A DNA stretch of 64,000 nucleotides, from NCBI GenBank assembly GCA_963842975.1, contig CAWJIH010000001.1, forward strand, positions 105,721 through 169,720. The letters run 5' to 3'. The notes under the pieces are model-generated. The model saw only the letters and a list, made by a program, of their open reading frames with translations, had not been told where the DNA came from and did not search any database. Source of the stretch: JACJWR01 sp963842975. GTDB taxonomy: Bacteria > Actinomycetota > Actinomycetes > S36-B12 > UBA10799. This document shows, one piece after another, positions 36,329-44,397 of this stretch (position 1 is its first letter; each line of letters begins with the position of its first letter). The translations under genes were made by a program, and so were the position numbers.

Positions 36329-37261
36329 ATGCGAATCGCAGAGGACATCACCGAACTGATCGGCAACACCCCGCTGGTGCGGATCCGCCACCTGGCTGCG
36401 GACGCGCCAGCCGAGATCGTGGCCAAACTTGAGTTCTTCAACCCTGCTGCCAGCGTGAAAGATCGCATCGGGGTGGCCATGATCGATGCCGCACAGGCCG
36501 AAGGACTGATCGGCCCGGACACGGTGATTGTCGAACCGACCAGCGGCAACACGGGCATCGCCTTGGCTATGGTGTGCGCGGCCCGTGGCATCCCCATCGT
36601 GCTGACCATGCCGGAGACGATGAGCGTCGAGCGACGGATGCTGCTGCGCGGCTACGGCGCCGAATTGGTGCTCACCCCTGGGCCAGAAGGAATGGGCGGC
36701 GCCATCGCAGCAGCCGAGCAACTTGCCAAGGACAACTCGAACTACCTCATGCCGCAGCAGTTCGCCAACCCGGCGAATCCTGCGATTCACGCCGCTACCA
36801 CCGCCGAGGAGATCTGGCGGGACACCGACGGTGACGTCGACATCTTGATCTCCGGCGTCGGCACCGGTGGCACCATCACCGGGGTGGGCAGTGTGTTGAA
36901 GGAACGCAAGCCCGACATGCAGGTGATCGCAGTTGAACCAGCGGCGTCTCCGGTGCTGTCCGGCGGGGTGAAGGGACCACACCCGCTGCAGGGCATTGGC
37001 GCCGGCTTCGTACCGGAAGTACTCGACACCTCGCTGTATGACGAAGTCATTGCGGTGGAGGCCGATGACGCAATGGCCACGGCTCGCCGCGCCGCGAAAG
37101 AGGAAGGGTTGCTGGTGGGGATCTCCTCCGGCGCAGCGCTGTGGGCCGCGGTTCAGGTGGCAGGCCGCCCGGAGAATGCCGGGAAACGAATCGTCGTGAT
37201 CATCCCCTCGTTCGGCGAGCGATACCTCAGCACGGCGCTATTCGCCGGTCTGGCCGACTGA
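36329..37261 (+). CDS. cysK: Cysteine synthase A (O-acetylserine sulfhydrylase)
   Basis: 310 residues. EDITELIGNTPLVRI at the start, the PLP lysine in NPAASVKDRIG near residue 44, the substrate loop EPTSGNTGIALA and the phosphate-binding GVGTGGTITGVG. It converts O-acetylserine and sulfide to cysteine. GGGAG lies nine bases before the ATG. The serine acetyltransferase starts three bases after its stop, forming the classical cysK-cysE pair. Confidence 0.96.
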   Translation: MRIAEDITELIGNTPLVRIRHLAADAPAEIVAKLEFFNPAASVKDRIGVAMIDAAQAEGLIGPDTVIVEPTSGNTGIALAMVCAARGIPIVLTMPETMSVERRMLLRGYGAELVLTPGPEGMGGAIAAAEQLAKDNSNYLMPQQFANPANPAIHAATTAEEIWRDTDGDVDILISGVGTGGTITGVGSVLKERKPDMQVIAVEPAASPVLSGGVKGPHPLQGIGAGFVPEVLDTSLYDEVIAVEADDAMATARRAAKEEGLLVGISSGAALWAAVQVAGRPENAGKRIVVIIPSFGERYLSTALFAGLAD

Positions 37262-37264
37262 TCC

Positions 37265-37966
37265 GTGGAAAGAACCTGGCGAAGTCTGCGGCGTGGCGAT
37301 GGGCCCGCCTCGGGAGCCCGCCGACGCATCCGCCGGGCGTTGCGCACTGCTGCGGAGGACCTCGATGCGGTGATGGAGCGTGATCCGGCCGCGCGCTCAA
37401 GGTTCGAGGTGGCAACGCTCTATCCGGGTGTGCATGCGGTGTGGGGCCACCGCCTGAGTAGTGCCCTGTGGCGGCGCGGTGCGAAATACCCGGCGCGTGC
37501 CTTTTCGCAGGTCACACGGCTGATCACGAACATCGAAATACATCCAGCTGCGGTGCTCGGGCCACGCCTCGTGATCGACCACGGCGCTGGAGTGGTGGTG
37601 GGCGAAACGGCAGTAATCGGCTCAGATGTAACCCTCTACCATGGGGTTACCTTGGGTGGCCGCAGCCTTGATCCGGTCAGACGCCACCCAAAGATCGGCG
37701 ACGGCGTGCTGATCGGGACCGGTGCTGCGGTGTTGGGGCCAATAGAGGTGGGCGAAGGCTCGCGCATCGGGGCTAACAGCGTGGTCGTGAAGTCCGTGCC
37801 GGCCGGCAGTGTGGTGGTGGGTGTGCCCGCGAGGGTCACGAACACCGCGGCAGTCGGTAGCACCGGTACCGCCGCTGCCACCGGGCCAAACGAAGCCGCG
37901 CACAACGCCGCGAACCCCTATTCGGGCCGCCGCGAACTGTGGGGGCTCGAGGATTATTCGATCTGA
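37265..37966 (+). CDS. cysE: Serine O-acetyltransferase
   Basis: 233 residues from GTG. An alpha-helical N-terminus with RDPAARSRFEVATLYPGVHA is followed by the left-handed beta-helix hexapeptide repeats (IHPAAVLGPRLVIDHGAGVV, GETAVIGSDVTLYHGVTLGG, HPKIGDGVLIGTGAAVLGPI). The catalytic His and substrate Asp are in VIDHGAG. It makes O-acetylserine for the adjacent cysteine synthase. The C-terminal 35 residues are longer than usual and Ala/Thr-rich. Confidence 0.95.
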   Translation: MERTWRSLRRGDGPASGARRRIRRALRTAAEDLDAVMERDPAARSRFEVATLYPGVHAVWGHRLSSALWRRGAKYPARAFSQVTRLITNIEIHPAAVLGPRLVIDHGAGVVVGETAVIGSDVTLYHGVTLGGRSLDPVRRHPKIGDGVLIGTGAAVLGPIEVGEGSRIGANSVVVKSVPAGSVVVGVPARVTNTAAVGSTGTAAATGPNEAAHNAANPYSGRRELWGLEDYSI

Positions 37967-38011
37967 GCCGACGGCTCCCCCGCCCCACTCTCGCGGCGGT
38001 GGCCGAGTTCG

Positions 38012-38461
38012 TTAACCCTGAGCGAGGACGCCGATCTGGTAGCCGTCCAGCACGCTCTCCGGCCGAGATTGGCCGTCGTGCTGGGCGTTGAACAGCGAAC
38101 TACCGTCAATCCCGCACAGACTCTGGATGCGGGCAGCGCCGCCTGGGTGCTTGTCCTCCCAATCGGTGAGGTCATAGACCTTGCCCTCGATCGCCGTCCA
38201 GCAGTCCCCGGAGGTGTTGTGCTGGGCAACCTGTTCCAGGGTGAACTGCTCACCGTCTTGCGTCGCCCCCGCGGTTGCGTCCGCACTTTCTTCGGTCGCC
38301 GCACTTGCCGGAGTGCTTTCGGTCGCGCTGGTCGGCGCACTTGCTGCAGGCGTCGCGTCACTCTCCTCGGCCGTGGTCGAGGACGAGCATCCGGAGATCG
38401 TGAGAGTGCCGGCGGCAAAGAGAACTGTGGCCAACGTGAACAGTCGTCGCGATGAAGTCAT
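38012..38461 (-). CDS. Lipoprotein with a cytochrome b5-like heme-binding domain
   Basis: 149 residues from ATG 38461. Signal peptide with lipobox LTISGC, then an Ala/Thr/Ser/Glu linker of about 45 residues, then a b5 domain: FTLEQVAQHNTSGDCWTAIE (given as the start of the fold), VYDLTDWEDKHPGGAARI with the first axial His in HPGG, and the second in NAQHDG. Two Cys are also present. It would be an extracytoplasmic, lipid-anchored heme protein, perhaps in electron transfer. The 45 bases to the cysE stop leave room for a shared terminator. Confidence 0.85.
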   Translation of the reverse strand: MTSSRRLFTLATVLFAAGTLTISGCSSSTTAEESDATPAASAPTSATESTPASAATEESADATAGATQDGEQFTLEQVAQHNTSGDCWTAIEGKVYDLTDWEDKHPGGAARIQSLCGIDGSSLFNAQHDGQSRPESVLDGYQIGVLAQG

Positions 38462-38512
38462 GTAGCGCAAGCGTAACCTCGAACTACAACAACGTGAGGC
38501 GAGGTGGGTTTG

Positions 38513-39739
38513 ATGACTGAACGGGTGGCGGTGGTCCTCAGCGGGGCGGCCGCACGTGGGCCGTTTCAAGCGGGTGCGCTGCAGGAACTCATCCCGGCGC
38601 TGCACGACCAAGGTTTGGAGCCAAAAATCTTCCTGGGCACCAGCGCCGGGAGCATCAATGCAACGCTCTGGGGGCAATCGGCTCACCTCGGGCCGGAACG
38701 CGCGGGCGACGCAGTGGTGGGGACCTGGTCGCGGATGGGAAGGGCCAATGTGATCGCCCACCCGATTCGGACTGTGCTGTTCGGTGACGCACCCAAATTT
38801 GTCGCCTCTGCGGTCGGGATTGCACCGGGATTGGCGTCGCTGCTCGACACTGGCCCACTGGCCCGCACGGCCCACGAAGTGTTGGACCCGAAACAACTCA
38901 CACGCAACGTCGCAGACGGCGTGATCGATGCGGTCGGCGTGGTGGCCAGCAGGATTCCGCCACCGTCGAAACGTCCCGCCCAGGAAGGTCCAGCACATGC
39001 CCGCACCGTGGTGTTCATCGACTCCACTCTCGATGTCGCCGCAGTTGCCGATCCGATTCGTGCAGTCGACGTCGCCCGCGGGCCGATCGATGCCTCCCAT
39101 GTGCTCGCGTCCTCGGCCATTCCGATCGCCTTCTCACCTGTCAAAGTGGAACGACCAGGCCCGTTTCGCGGGTGGTACTCCGATGGCGGTGTACGACTGA
39201 ATACACCGTTGCGCCCAGCTGTGGCCTTGGGCGCCGACCGCATCCTGGTGGTCTCGGCAATGTCCACCGAAATCGGCGCACCACTGCCGCCATCCCATCC
39301 CGACGCTCCGATGCCCACCATCGCCGACACCGGCGCCACCGTGCTGCATTCTGTGCTCGGCGACCAACTGACCGAAGACCTGCACACGCTGCGGGGAGTC
39401 AACCGGATGGTCACCGAGCAGGCTGGCGCCGACGAACTCACGCGGGCAAATGGCACACCTTGGCGGGTCATTCCGGTGATGACGGTTTCCCCTTCTCCCG
39501 GGGAGCTTGCCGTGCTTGCCGAGCGAATCGCCGACGAAGCCCTCAACCAATCGTTGTTCACCCGGTGGCGCTCCTCGGATGTCTACGCCTTGGACCGTCT
39601 GCTGCGCGGTTTGGGCGACGGCGCGGGTCGGCGAGAGTTGCTCAGCTACGTGCTGTTCAACACCGACTACTTCGCCGCCCAGGTCGACCTTGGCCGTCGA
39701 GCCGCACAGCAGGCGCTTGCCGGTGGCTGGCTCGCCTAA
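38513..39739 (+). CDS. Patatin-like phospholipase
   Basis: 408 residues from ATG 38513; a GTG nine bases upstream is also possible. The nucleophile elbow is FLGTSAGS, the oxyanion region is SGAAARGPFQAGAL, and the catalytic Asp is in SDGGVRLNTP. This is the Ser-Asp dyad of the patatin family, giving lipid acyl hydrolase activity. No signal peptide. It starts divergently from the b5 lipoprotein and overlaps the next gene (convergent) by four bases. Confidence 0.9.
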   Translation: MTERVAVVLSGAAARGPFQAGALQELIPALHDQGLEPKIFLGTSAGSINATLWGQSAHLGPERAGDAVVGTWSRMGRANVIAHPIRTVLFGDAPKFVASAVGIAPGLASLLDTGPLARTAHEVLDPKQLTRNVADGVIDAVGVVASRIPPPSKRPAQEGPAHARTVVFIDSTLDVAAVADPIRAVDVARGPIDASHVLASSAIPIAFSPVKVERPGPFRGWYSDGGVRLNTPLRPAVALGADRILVVSAMSTEIGAPLPPSHPDAPMPTIADTGATVLHSVLGDQLTEDLHTLRGVNRMVTEQAGADELTRANGTPWRVIPVMTVSPSPGELAVLAERIADEALNQSLFTRWRSSDVYALDRLLRGLGDGAGRRELLSYVLFNTDYFAAQVDLGRRAAQQALAGGWLA

Positions 39740-40821
39740 CCGCGTTCCACCAATTCGGTGAGTAGGTCAGTCACGCCGGGGTGGTTGAGCAGGCTCAGAT
39801 GGTGCGAACGCACCAGTTCCACCACCGTGACGTGCGGGTGATCGCTGTGATGACCCTGCGCGCTGGTCGTGGGCACGATTCCATCGCCGATGATTCGCGA
39901 CATGGGTGCGCTCGGGGTCGCGCCGACCGAAGCGACGACTGCCAGATGGCGCACGTGCGACGGGACCGGGTCGGCCACGCCTGCCCCGAGATCTTTGATG
40001 CCGACAGCTCGGTGGTGGCCGAGCGCCACGATGGGCGCTGCTGTGGCCGACCGCTCAATGAGACTGTTCAGGGCGGCGTCGGAGAAGCGTTCCAGCGGGG
40101 CGCCCAGCAACGGCGAGCCAAGGGTCACCAGATCGGTCACCAAGTCTGGCCAAGTGGCATCATCGGCGGCCAGGTTCAATGCCCGGGTGGCCACCAGGCC
40201 GCCCATCGAATGACCAATCAGCACGATCCTGCGCAGCGGGGCGCCAGCCCAATCAGCGACCAGTTGGCGCAGGTGCGCATCGAGTTCGGCGGCGCTGTCG
40301 TCGATCGCCTTGCCCGCTGTGTAGCGGGCGTAGATCGGCACCAGGCCACCGGCTGCACACACCAGGGCGTATTCGACGCCCCATTGCTGTTCGTGTCCGC
40401 CAAGGCCGTGGATGAATACCGCCATCGCCTCGGCATCGCCGACCTCGTCTGGCCGGTGCATGGTCATGGCCGGCCCGAGCGGTTCGGGGAGATTGTCGCC
40501 GAAGGCCGCGCCGAGCGCTGCGATCCCCGCAAGCCCAGCCGGATGGTCGGAAACTGACGGGGCGTCGGGATCACTGAGTTCACGCAACGCCGCCGCTGAC
40601 GCTGTTCCGGTGATCGTGGCACTGCTGCGAATAATGCTGTGCACACCGGTGTGGGTGGCGTCGACCGCCTTCATCGGCAGCCGGCCCGCCAAGCCCAGTG
40701 GGCTCAACCCGCGCCGAACCCGGCTGCGCACCACCGAACTGACGTCTTCGACGACGTCGTTGATGCGCGACACGGTCTGCGCGGTCACCTGGGCAGCTGC
40801 AGCTTTCTCTTCTGGGGTCAT
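39736..40821 (-). CDS. Alpha/beta hydrolase, lipase-like (PGAP1/triacylglycerol lipase type)
   Basis: 361 residues. MAVFIHGLGGHEQQW is the oxyanion region, IVLIGHSMGGLVATRAL holds the nucleophile Ser, DLVTLGSPLLGAP is the strand after it, and the catalytic His is probably in RSHHLSLLNH near the end. The first 110 residues are helical and amphipathic. It may act on membrane lipids. It converges on the patatin gene, so the two lipid hydrolases meet tail to tail. Confidence 0.82.
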   Translation of the reverse strand: MTPEEKAAAAQVTAQTVSRINDVVEDVSSVVRSRVRRGLSPLGLAGRLPMKAVDATHTGVHSIIRSSATITGTASAAALRELSDPDAPSVSDHPAGLAGIAALGAAFGDNLPEPLGPAMTMHRPDEVGDAEAMAVFIHGLGGHEQQWGVEYALVCAAGGLVPIYARYTAGKAIDDSAAELDAHLRQLVADWAGAPLRRIVLIGHSMGGLVATRALNLAADDATWPDLVTDLVTLGSPLLGAPLERFSDAALNSLIERSATAAPIVALGHHRAVGIKDLGAGVADPVPSHVRHLAVVASVGATPSAPMSRIIGDGIVPTTSAQGHHSDHPHVTVVELVRSHHLSLLNHPGVTDLLTELVERG

Positions 40822-40952
40822 GAATCCATAGTGCCCTGTCCGGCTTGCTAAACCTACGCCCGGCAGTGCTAGATGTGGCCTGGATAACTATCACACTGTG
40901 CTTAAGTTACATGGGTGTTATTCATGAACCGAGGTATGTGACCTGATGCGCC

Positions 40953-41120
40953 GTGGTCACCTCCCCGCAGGGGTTCCTCACCGAAGACGCCCTGTCCGAC
41001 ACCGCTGAGGTGACTATCGAAAACATGCGACGGTTCGCCGCCGGAGAAGAACTGCTGGCGGGTACGACGCTGTTGCAGCGATGCGGCGACTCCACATTTC
41101 CAGTATTCGGCACGGCATAG
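40953..41120 (+). pseudogene. C-terminal remnant of a D-2-hydroxyacid dehydrogenase
   Basis: A 56-codon open stretch preceded by an in-frame stop at 40944. The peptide reads VVTSPQGFLTEDALSDTAEV then TIENMRRFAAGEEL, which resembles the end of D-lactate dehydrogenase/LdhA ('T-x-H-Q-x-F-x-T-x-E-A-L'), with the catalytic His replaced by Pro. The rest of the gene is not present upstream. Most likely decayed; expression is not expected. Confidence 0.5.
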
Positions 41121-41140
41121 ACGTTGTATCGTTCGTACTT

Positions 41141-41530
41141 GTGGGAACACGCGGGCAGACGAGCCAGTCCGATGTCATTGACGACATCGAATCCAACCCG
41201 CTGCGCGAACGCGTCCGCTCTGCGCTGCGTGTGATTCCGGCACCGGTTCGCAAAGTGCTGGTGGCCGTCACCGGCTCGGTGTTGATTCTGATCGGCATTT
41301 CGCTGGTTTGGCTGCCTGGGCCGTTCACCTTGCCGTTCGTGATTGCCGGCGTGGTGATCCTCTCCACCGAGTTCGTGTGGGCGTCGTCGATCCTCAAGGT
41401 CGGTCAGGAGCAGAGCGCCAGACTCTTTGAGATGCTGCGCAATCCGTGGATCCTGTTGGCGGCGCTGCTCGCTGCCACGGTTGCAGCCATCACGGCTTAT
41501 TCGCTCTTTCGTCCGGGTTGGTGGCACTAG
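41141..41530 (+). CDS. Small PGPGW-type transmembrane protein (TIGR02611-like)
   Basis: 129 residues if started at GTG 41141; an ATG at 41081 would lengthen it over the upstream remnant and has no clear ribosome site either. Hydrophobic helices at VLVAVTGSVLILIGISLVWL and LPFVIAGVVILSTEFVWA frame the family motif PGPF (usually PGPGW); a third helix follows (LLAALLAATVAAITAYS). Function of this family is unknown. Its end overlaps the convergent TerC gene by 41 bases. Confidence 0.72.
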   Translation: MGTRGQTSQSDVIDDIESNPLRERVRSALRVIPAPVRKVLVAVTGSVLILIGISLVWLPGPFTLPFVIAGVVILSTEFVWASSILKVGQEQSARLFEMLRNPWILLAALLAATVAAITAYSLFRPGWWH

Positions 41531-42521
41531 CGGTCGCACCCGCGGAATCCGAAGTGGGGCTGGGCGGCTGTGGATCATCGGTCAATTCATGTGGCTGTGC
41601 GCTCGTGTTCTGCCCTCGGGTAGCCACGACACTCGCGATAACGCTGATGGCCAGAATCACCAGCACGATGCCGAGGCTCGTGAGCGTCGGAATCTTGATG
41701 TCCCAAATGTGCAGCATCATCTTCACGCCCACCCACACCAGCACAATCGCCAGACCGGTCTTGAGGTAGACGAAGCGGTGGATCAGATCCGCAAGCAGGA
41801 AGTACAACGCCCGAAGACCGAGGATGGCGAACGCGTTTGCGGTGAACACCAGGAACGGTTCCTGGGTGACCGCGAAGATCGCCGGGATCGAATCGACCGC
41901 GAAGATGACGTCGGTCAATTCGATCATCACCAGCACGGTCAGCAGCGGAGTGGCAAGCCAACGACCACCCTCTCGTACCCAAAACCGCTGCCCGCGGTAG
42001 TCGTCGGTGTGCGGCACCGTCCGGCGGAACCACGCCACCACTTTGGAGTCTGCAACGTCGAAGGTTTCGTTGCGTTGCCGCAACATCTTGATCCCCGTGA
42101 AGATCAGGAAAGCACCGAAGAGGTAAATCACCCAGGCGAAACTCGCCAACAGCGCCGACCCGGCGGCGATGAAGGTACCCCGCAACACGAGGGCACCCAG
42201 AACGCCATAGAACAACACCCGGTGCTGGTACTGGCGAGGTACTGCGAAGTAGCTGAAGATGATGGCCCAAACGAAAACGTTGTCCACCGACAACGACTTC
42301 TCGATCACGTATCCGGAGAAGTACTGGGCTCCAAACTCCGAGCCGTAGACGTACCAAATCAGTGCTCCAAAACCAACGCCCAATGCCACCCAAAAGGCCG
42401 ACCACGAGGCTGCCTCCCGCACCCCGATCACGTGGGCCTCGCGATGGGCGAACAGGTCGATGGCCAGCATCAACAGGATGAGCCCGAGCACCGCGAACCA
42501 AGCCCATAATGGGACATTCAT
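41490..42521 (-). CDS. TerC/Alx family integral membrane protein
   Basis: 343 residues from ATG 42521. About nine helices with the family motifs EKSLSVDNVFVWAIIFSYF and MIELTDVIFAVDSIPAIFAVT, which carry the conserved acidic residues of TerC proteins. E. coli Alx, a relative, exports manganese or acts in alkaline pH response; others are linked to tellurite resistance or secretion of metalloproteins. The 40-residue tail is Ser/Pro-rich. It is divergent from a winged-helix regulator, with a 168-base gap. Confidence 0.9.
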   Translation of the reverse strand: MNVPLWAWFAVLGLILLMLAIDLFAHREAHVIGVREAASWSAFWVALGVGFGALIWYVYGSEFGAQYFSGYVIEKSLSVDNVFVWAIIFSYFAVPRQYQHRVLFYGVLGALVLRGTFIAAGSALLASFAWVIYLFGAFLIFTGIKMLRQRNETFDVADSKVVAWFRRTVPHTDDYRGQRFWVREGGRWLATPLLTVLVMIELTDVIFAVDSIPAIFAVTQEPFLVFTANAFAILGLRALYFLLADLIHRFVYLKTGLAIVLVWVGVKMMLHIWDIKIPTLTSLGIVLVILAISVIASVVATRGQNTSAQPHELTDDPQPPSPTSDSAGATASATNPDERANKP

Positions 42522-42555
42522 GTGCAATGCCTTTCGTGTGGCAGCGAAGCAGGTA

Positions 42556-42655
42556 GGCACCGGTGAGGGCCTCGTCGCCGCACTTGGTGCCCAGAATCGG
42601 GTGGAGAACAGCAATTCACGCTTTCTTATTCCGTAGTCCAAAGAAAGACTCCCCC
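42556..42655 (-). promoter_or_regulatory. Possible structured 5' leader of the TerC gene
   Basis: On the minus strand the leader shows GGGGGAGUC near the start, a GACUAC partner-like element, and near its end a GGCACC/GGUGCC stem (42556-42561 with 42586-42591) enclosing GACGAGGCC. TerC/Alx genes are often controlled by the yybP-ykoY manganese riboswitch, whose consensus begins GGGGAGUA and ends near GCGAGACC. The match here is weak and incomplete, so this is only a candidate. Confidence 0.22.
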
Positions 42656-42689
42656 GCTCTGGGCTCCGGTTGCCGTTAGGATGACGCCT

Positions 42690-43001
42690 GTGAACTCCGC
42701 GACTCCCAGTGGCCGTCGGTGGACATTCCTGTCCAACCACGGGCACGCCTTGGTCTTTCTCGCCCGTAATCACGATCCTCGGGTGCGTGATGTCGCCGAT
42801 GGCGTGGGTATCACCGAGCGGGCGGCTCAGAGCATCCTGTCGGACCTAGTGGACGCCGGGTACGTCAGCGTCACCAAGGTTGGGCGACGCAACAGCTATC
42901 GACTCAATGCCGACCTTCCGCTTCGCCATCCGCGGGAAGCCGACCACACCATCGGCGAGTTGCTCGCAGTCTTCGGTGGCGACGACCGGGGCACCGACTG
43001 A
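42690..43001 (+). CDS. Winged-helix DNA-binding protein (MarR/ArsR-like)
   Basis: 103 residues from GTG 42690, which has AGGA eight bases upstream; the ATG nine bases earlier touches that AGG and is unlikely. Motifs: HGHALVFLARNHDPRVRDVA, then ITERAAQSILSDLVDAGYV and TKVGRRNSYRLN, which form helix-turn-helix and wing. No metal-binding Cys cluster. Possibly regulates the divergent TerC gene (inference from layout). Confidence 0.78.
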   Translation: MNSATPSGRRWTFLSNHGHALVFLARNHDPRVRDVADGVGITERAAQSILSDLVDAGYVSVTKVGRRNSYRLNADLPLRHPREADHTIGELLAVFGGDDRGTD

Positions 43002-43076
43002 CCCGCACGCGATACGGAAGATCCGTTCGATTTGCCGACAACCGCATCGGCACTTCCCGCGGACGCGCTAGACGCG

Positions 43077-44336
43077 TTAGACGCGCTCCAGTAACACCGC
43101 GACCCCGAGGCCGGCCGCACCACTGACCGCAGCCACCCCGTAGCGACCTCCGCGCCGGTGCAATTCGTCCACACAGTTGCCCACCATGATCGCTCCGGTA
43201 GCCCCGAAAGCGTGGCCAGTCGCCATCGTGCCACCGTTCGGGTTGAGCCGATCGGGCCCCACGCCAAGATCACGGGCGAAGCGCAAGCAGAGCGCCGCGA
43301 AGGCTTCGGCGAACTCGAAAACGTCGATGTCGTCGGCCTGCAGGCCCGCCTTGGCAAGCACCTTCTCCACGGCGGCCTGACCCGCGGTCAGCATGATCAC
43401 CGGGTCGACAGCGGCGCGTGCGGTGGCCACGATTCGCGCCCGCGGGGTGATCCCGGTGACCGCAGCGCCGGCGTCGTCGGCGAGTAGGAGCAATGCGGCC
43501 CCGTCCGCCATCTGCGGGGAGGTGCCCACCGTGTGCAGGTGGGCCAGGGGCCCGACTTCCGGGTGGAACGCCCCCACCAGCGCATCTTGATCCGGCAGCT
43601 CAGCGAATGCCGGGGGCAGGGCAGCCAACTGTTCGGCGGTCAAGTGAGGTCGGACGAGTTCGTCGCGTGCCACCGGCGCACCGTCGGCTCCGGTGACCGC
43701 AACCAACGCCCGATCCCAGGCACCTTCGGCCTGGGCCGCAGCAGCCTTGCTATGGGTGCCCAGCGCGTATTGCTCCAACTCGTCGCGGGTCCAGCCGTCG
43801 ATGGTCGCGTTGAGATCGGCGGCGATCCCCATGTGCACCGACCCGACAGCCGTGATCACCGCAGGATCAGCCCATAACGCACCCTTGTCGGCGAAGATTG
43901 GCACCCGCGACACCGACTCGACCCCGCCTGCCACCAGCACCGAGGCACTACCGGATCCGATCTCGGCTGCGCTGGTGGCCACGGCATCTATGCCGGAGGC
44001 GCAGAACCGGTTGAGGGTAACTCCTGGCACCGAGGCCGGCCAGCCAGCGGTGAGCACGGCGGTGCGGGCCAGATTCGCGCCTTGCTCCCCCACTTGCGAG
44101 GCGATCCCGAGCACCACATCGTCGAGCACCGCCGGATCCAGACTCGTGCGTTCCACCAGCGCCTGCTGCAGCGTGTTCACCAACTCCAGCGCGGTCAGGT
44201 GGTGCAGGCAGCCGCGTTGGCTGGCCTTCCCCCGCGCTGTGCGCAGATAGTCGAGCACGAACACCTCGTTGTTCGCCGCATGGCCTTCGCCGTCGGCGGC
44301 TGCTCGGGTGGCGGAGGGAATTGGCACATTCGGCAT
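43077..44336 (-). CDS. Thiolase (acetyl-CoA acyltransferase family) with altered active-site residues
   Basis: 419 residues. The acyl-accepting Cys is in TLNRFCASGIDAV and the His is in MATGHAFGATGAIM. The usual N-E-A-F motif reads FAEAFAAL (Asn replaced by Ala), and the C-terminal Cys motif (C-x-x-G-G-x-G) reads VSGAAGLG, with Ser in place of the catalytic acid/base Cys. So the fold is that of a degradative thiolase, but the chemistry may differ. The N-terminal 25 residues are extra. It faces divergently a second thiolase 62 bases away, suggesting joint work in fatty acid or sterol side-chain breakdown. Confidence 0.85.
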   Translation of the reverse strand: MPNVPIPSATRAAADGEGHAANNEVFVLDYLRTARGKASQRGCLHHLTALELVNTLQQALVERTSLDPAVLDDVVLGIASQVGEQGANLARTAVLTAGWPASVPGVTLNRFCASGIDAVATSAAEIGSGSASVLVAGGVESVSRVPIFADKGALWADPAVITAVGSVHMGIAADLNATIDGWTRDELEQYALGTHSKAAAAQAEGAWDRALVAVTGADGAPVARDELVRPHLTAEQLAALPPAFAELPDQDALVGAFHPEVGPLAHLHTVGTSPQMADGAALLLLADDAGAAVTGITPRARIVATARAAVDPVIMLTAGQAAVEKVLAKAGLQADDIDVFEFAEAFAALCLRFARDLGVGPDRLNPNGGTMATGHAFGATGAIMVGNCVDELHRRGGRYGVAAVSGAAGLGVAVLLERV

Positions 44337-44397
44337 AGTTGCGACCCTAACGGTGGGTGTCGTTGACCTGCTGACCGTGCTGGGCTAGACACAAGAC

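Noticed and set aside
41427..42509. 360-residue plus-strand frame opposite TerC
   Set aside because: Asp/His/Gln/Arg-rich shadow with no domain, antisense to a clear membrane protein.
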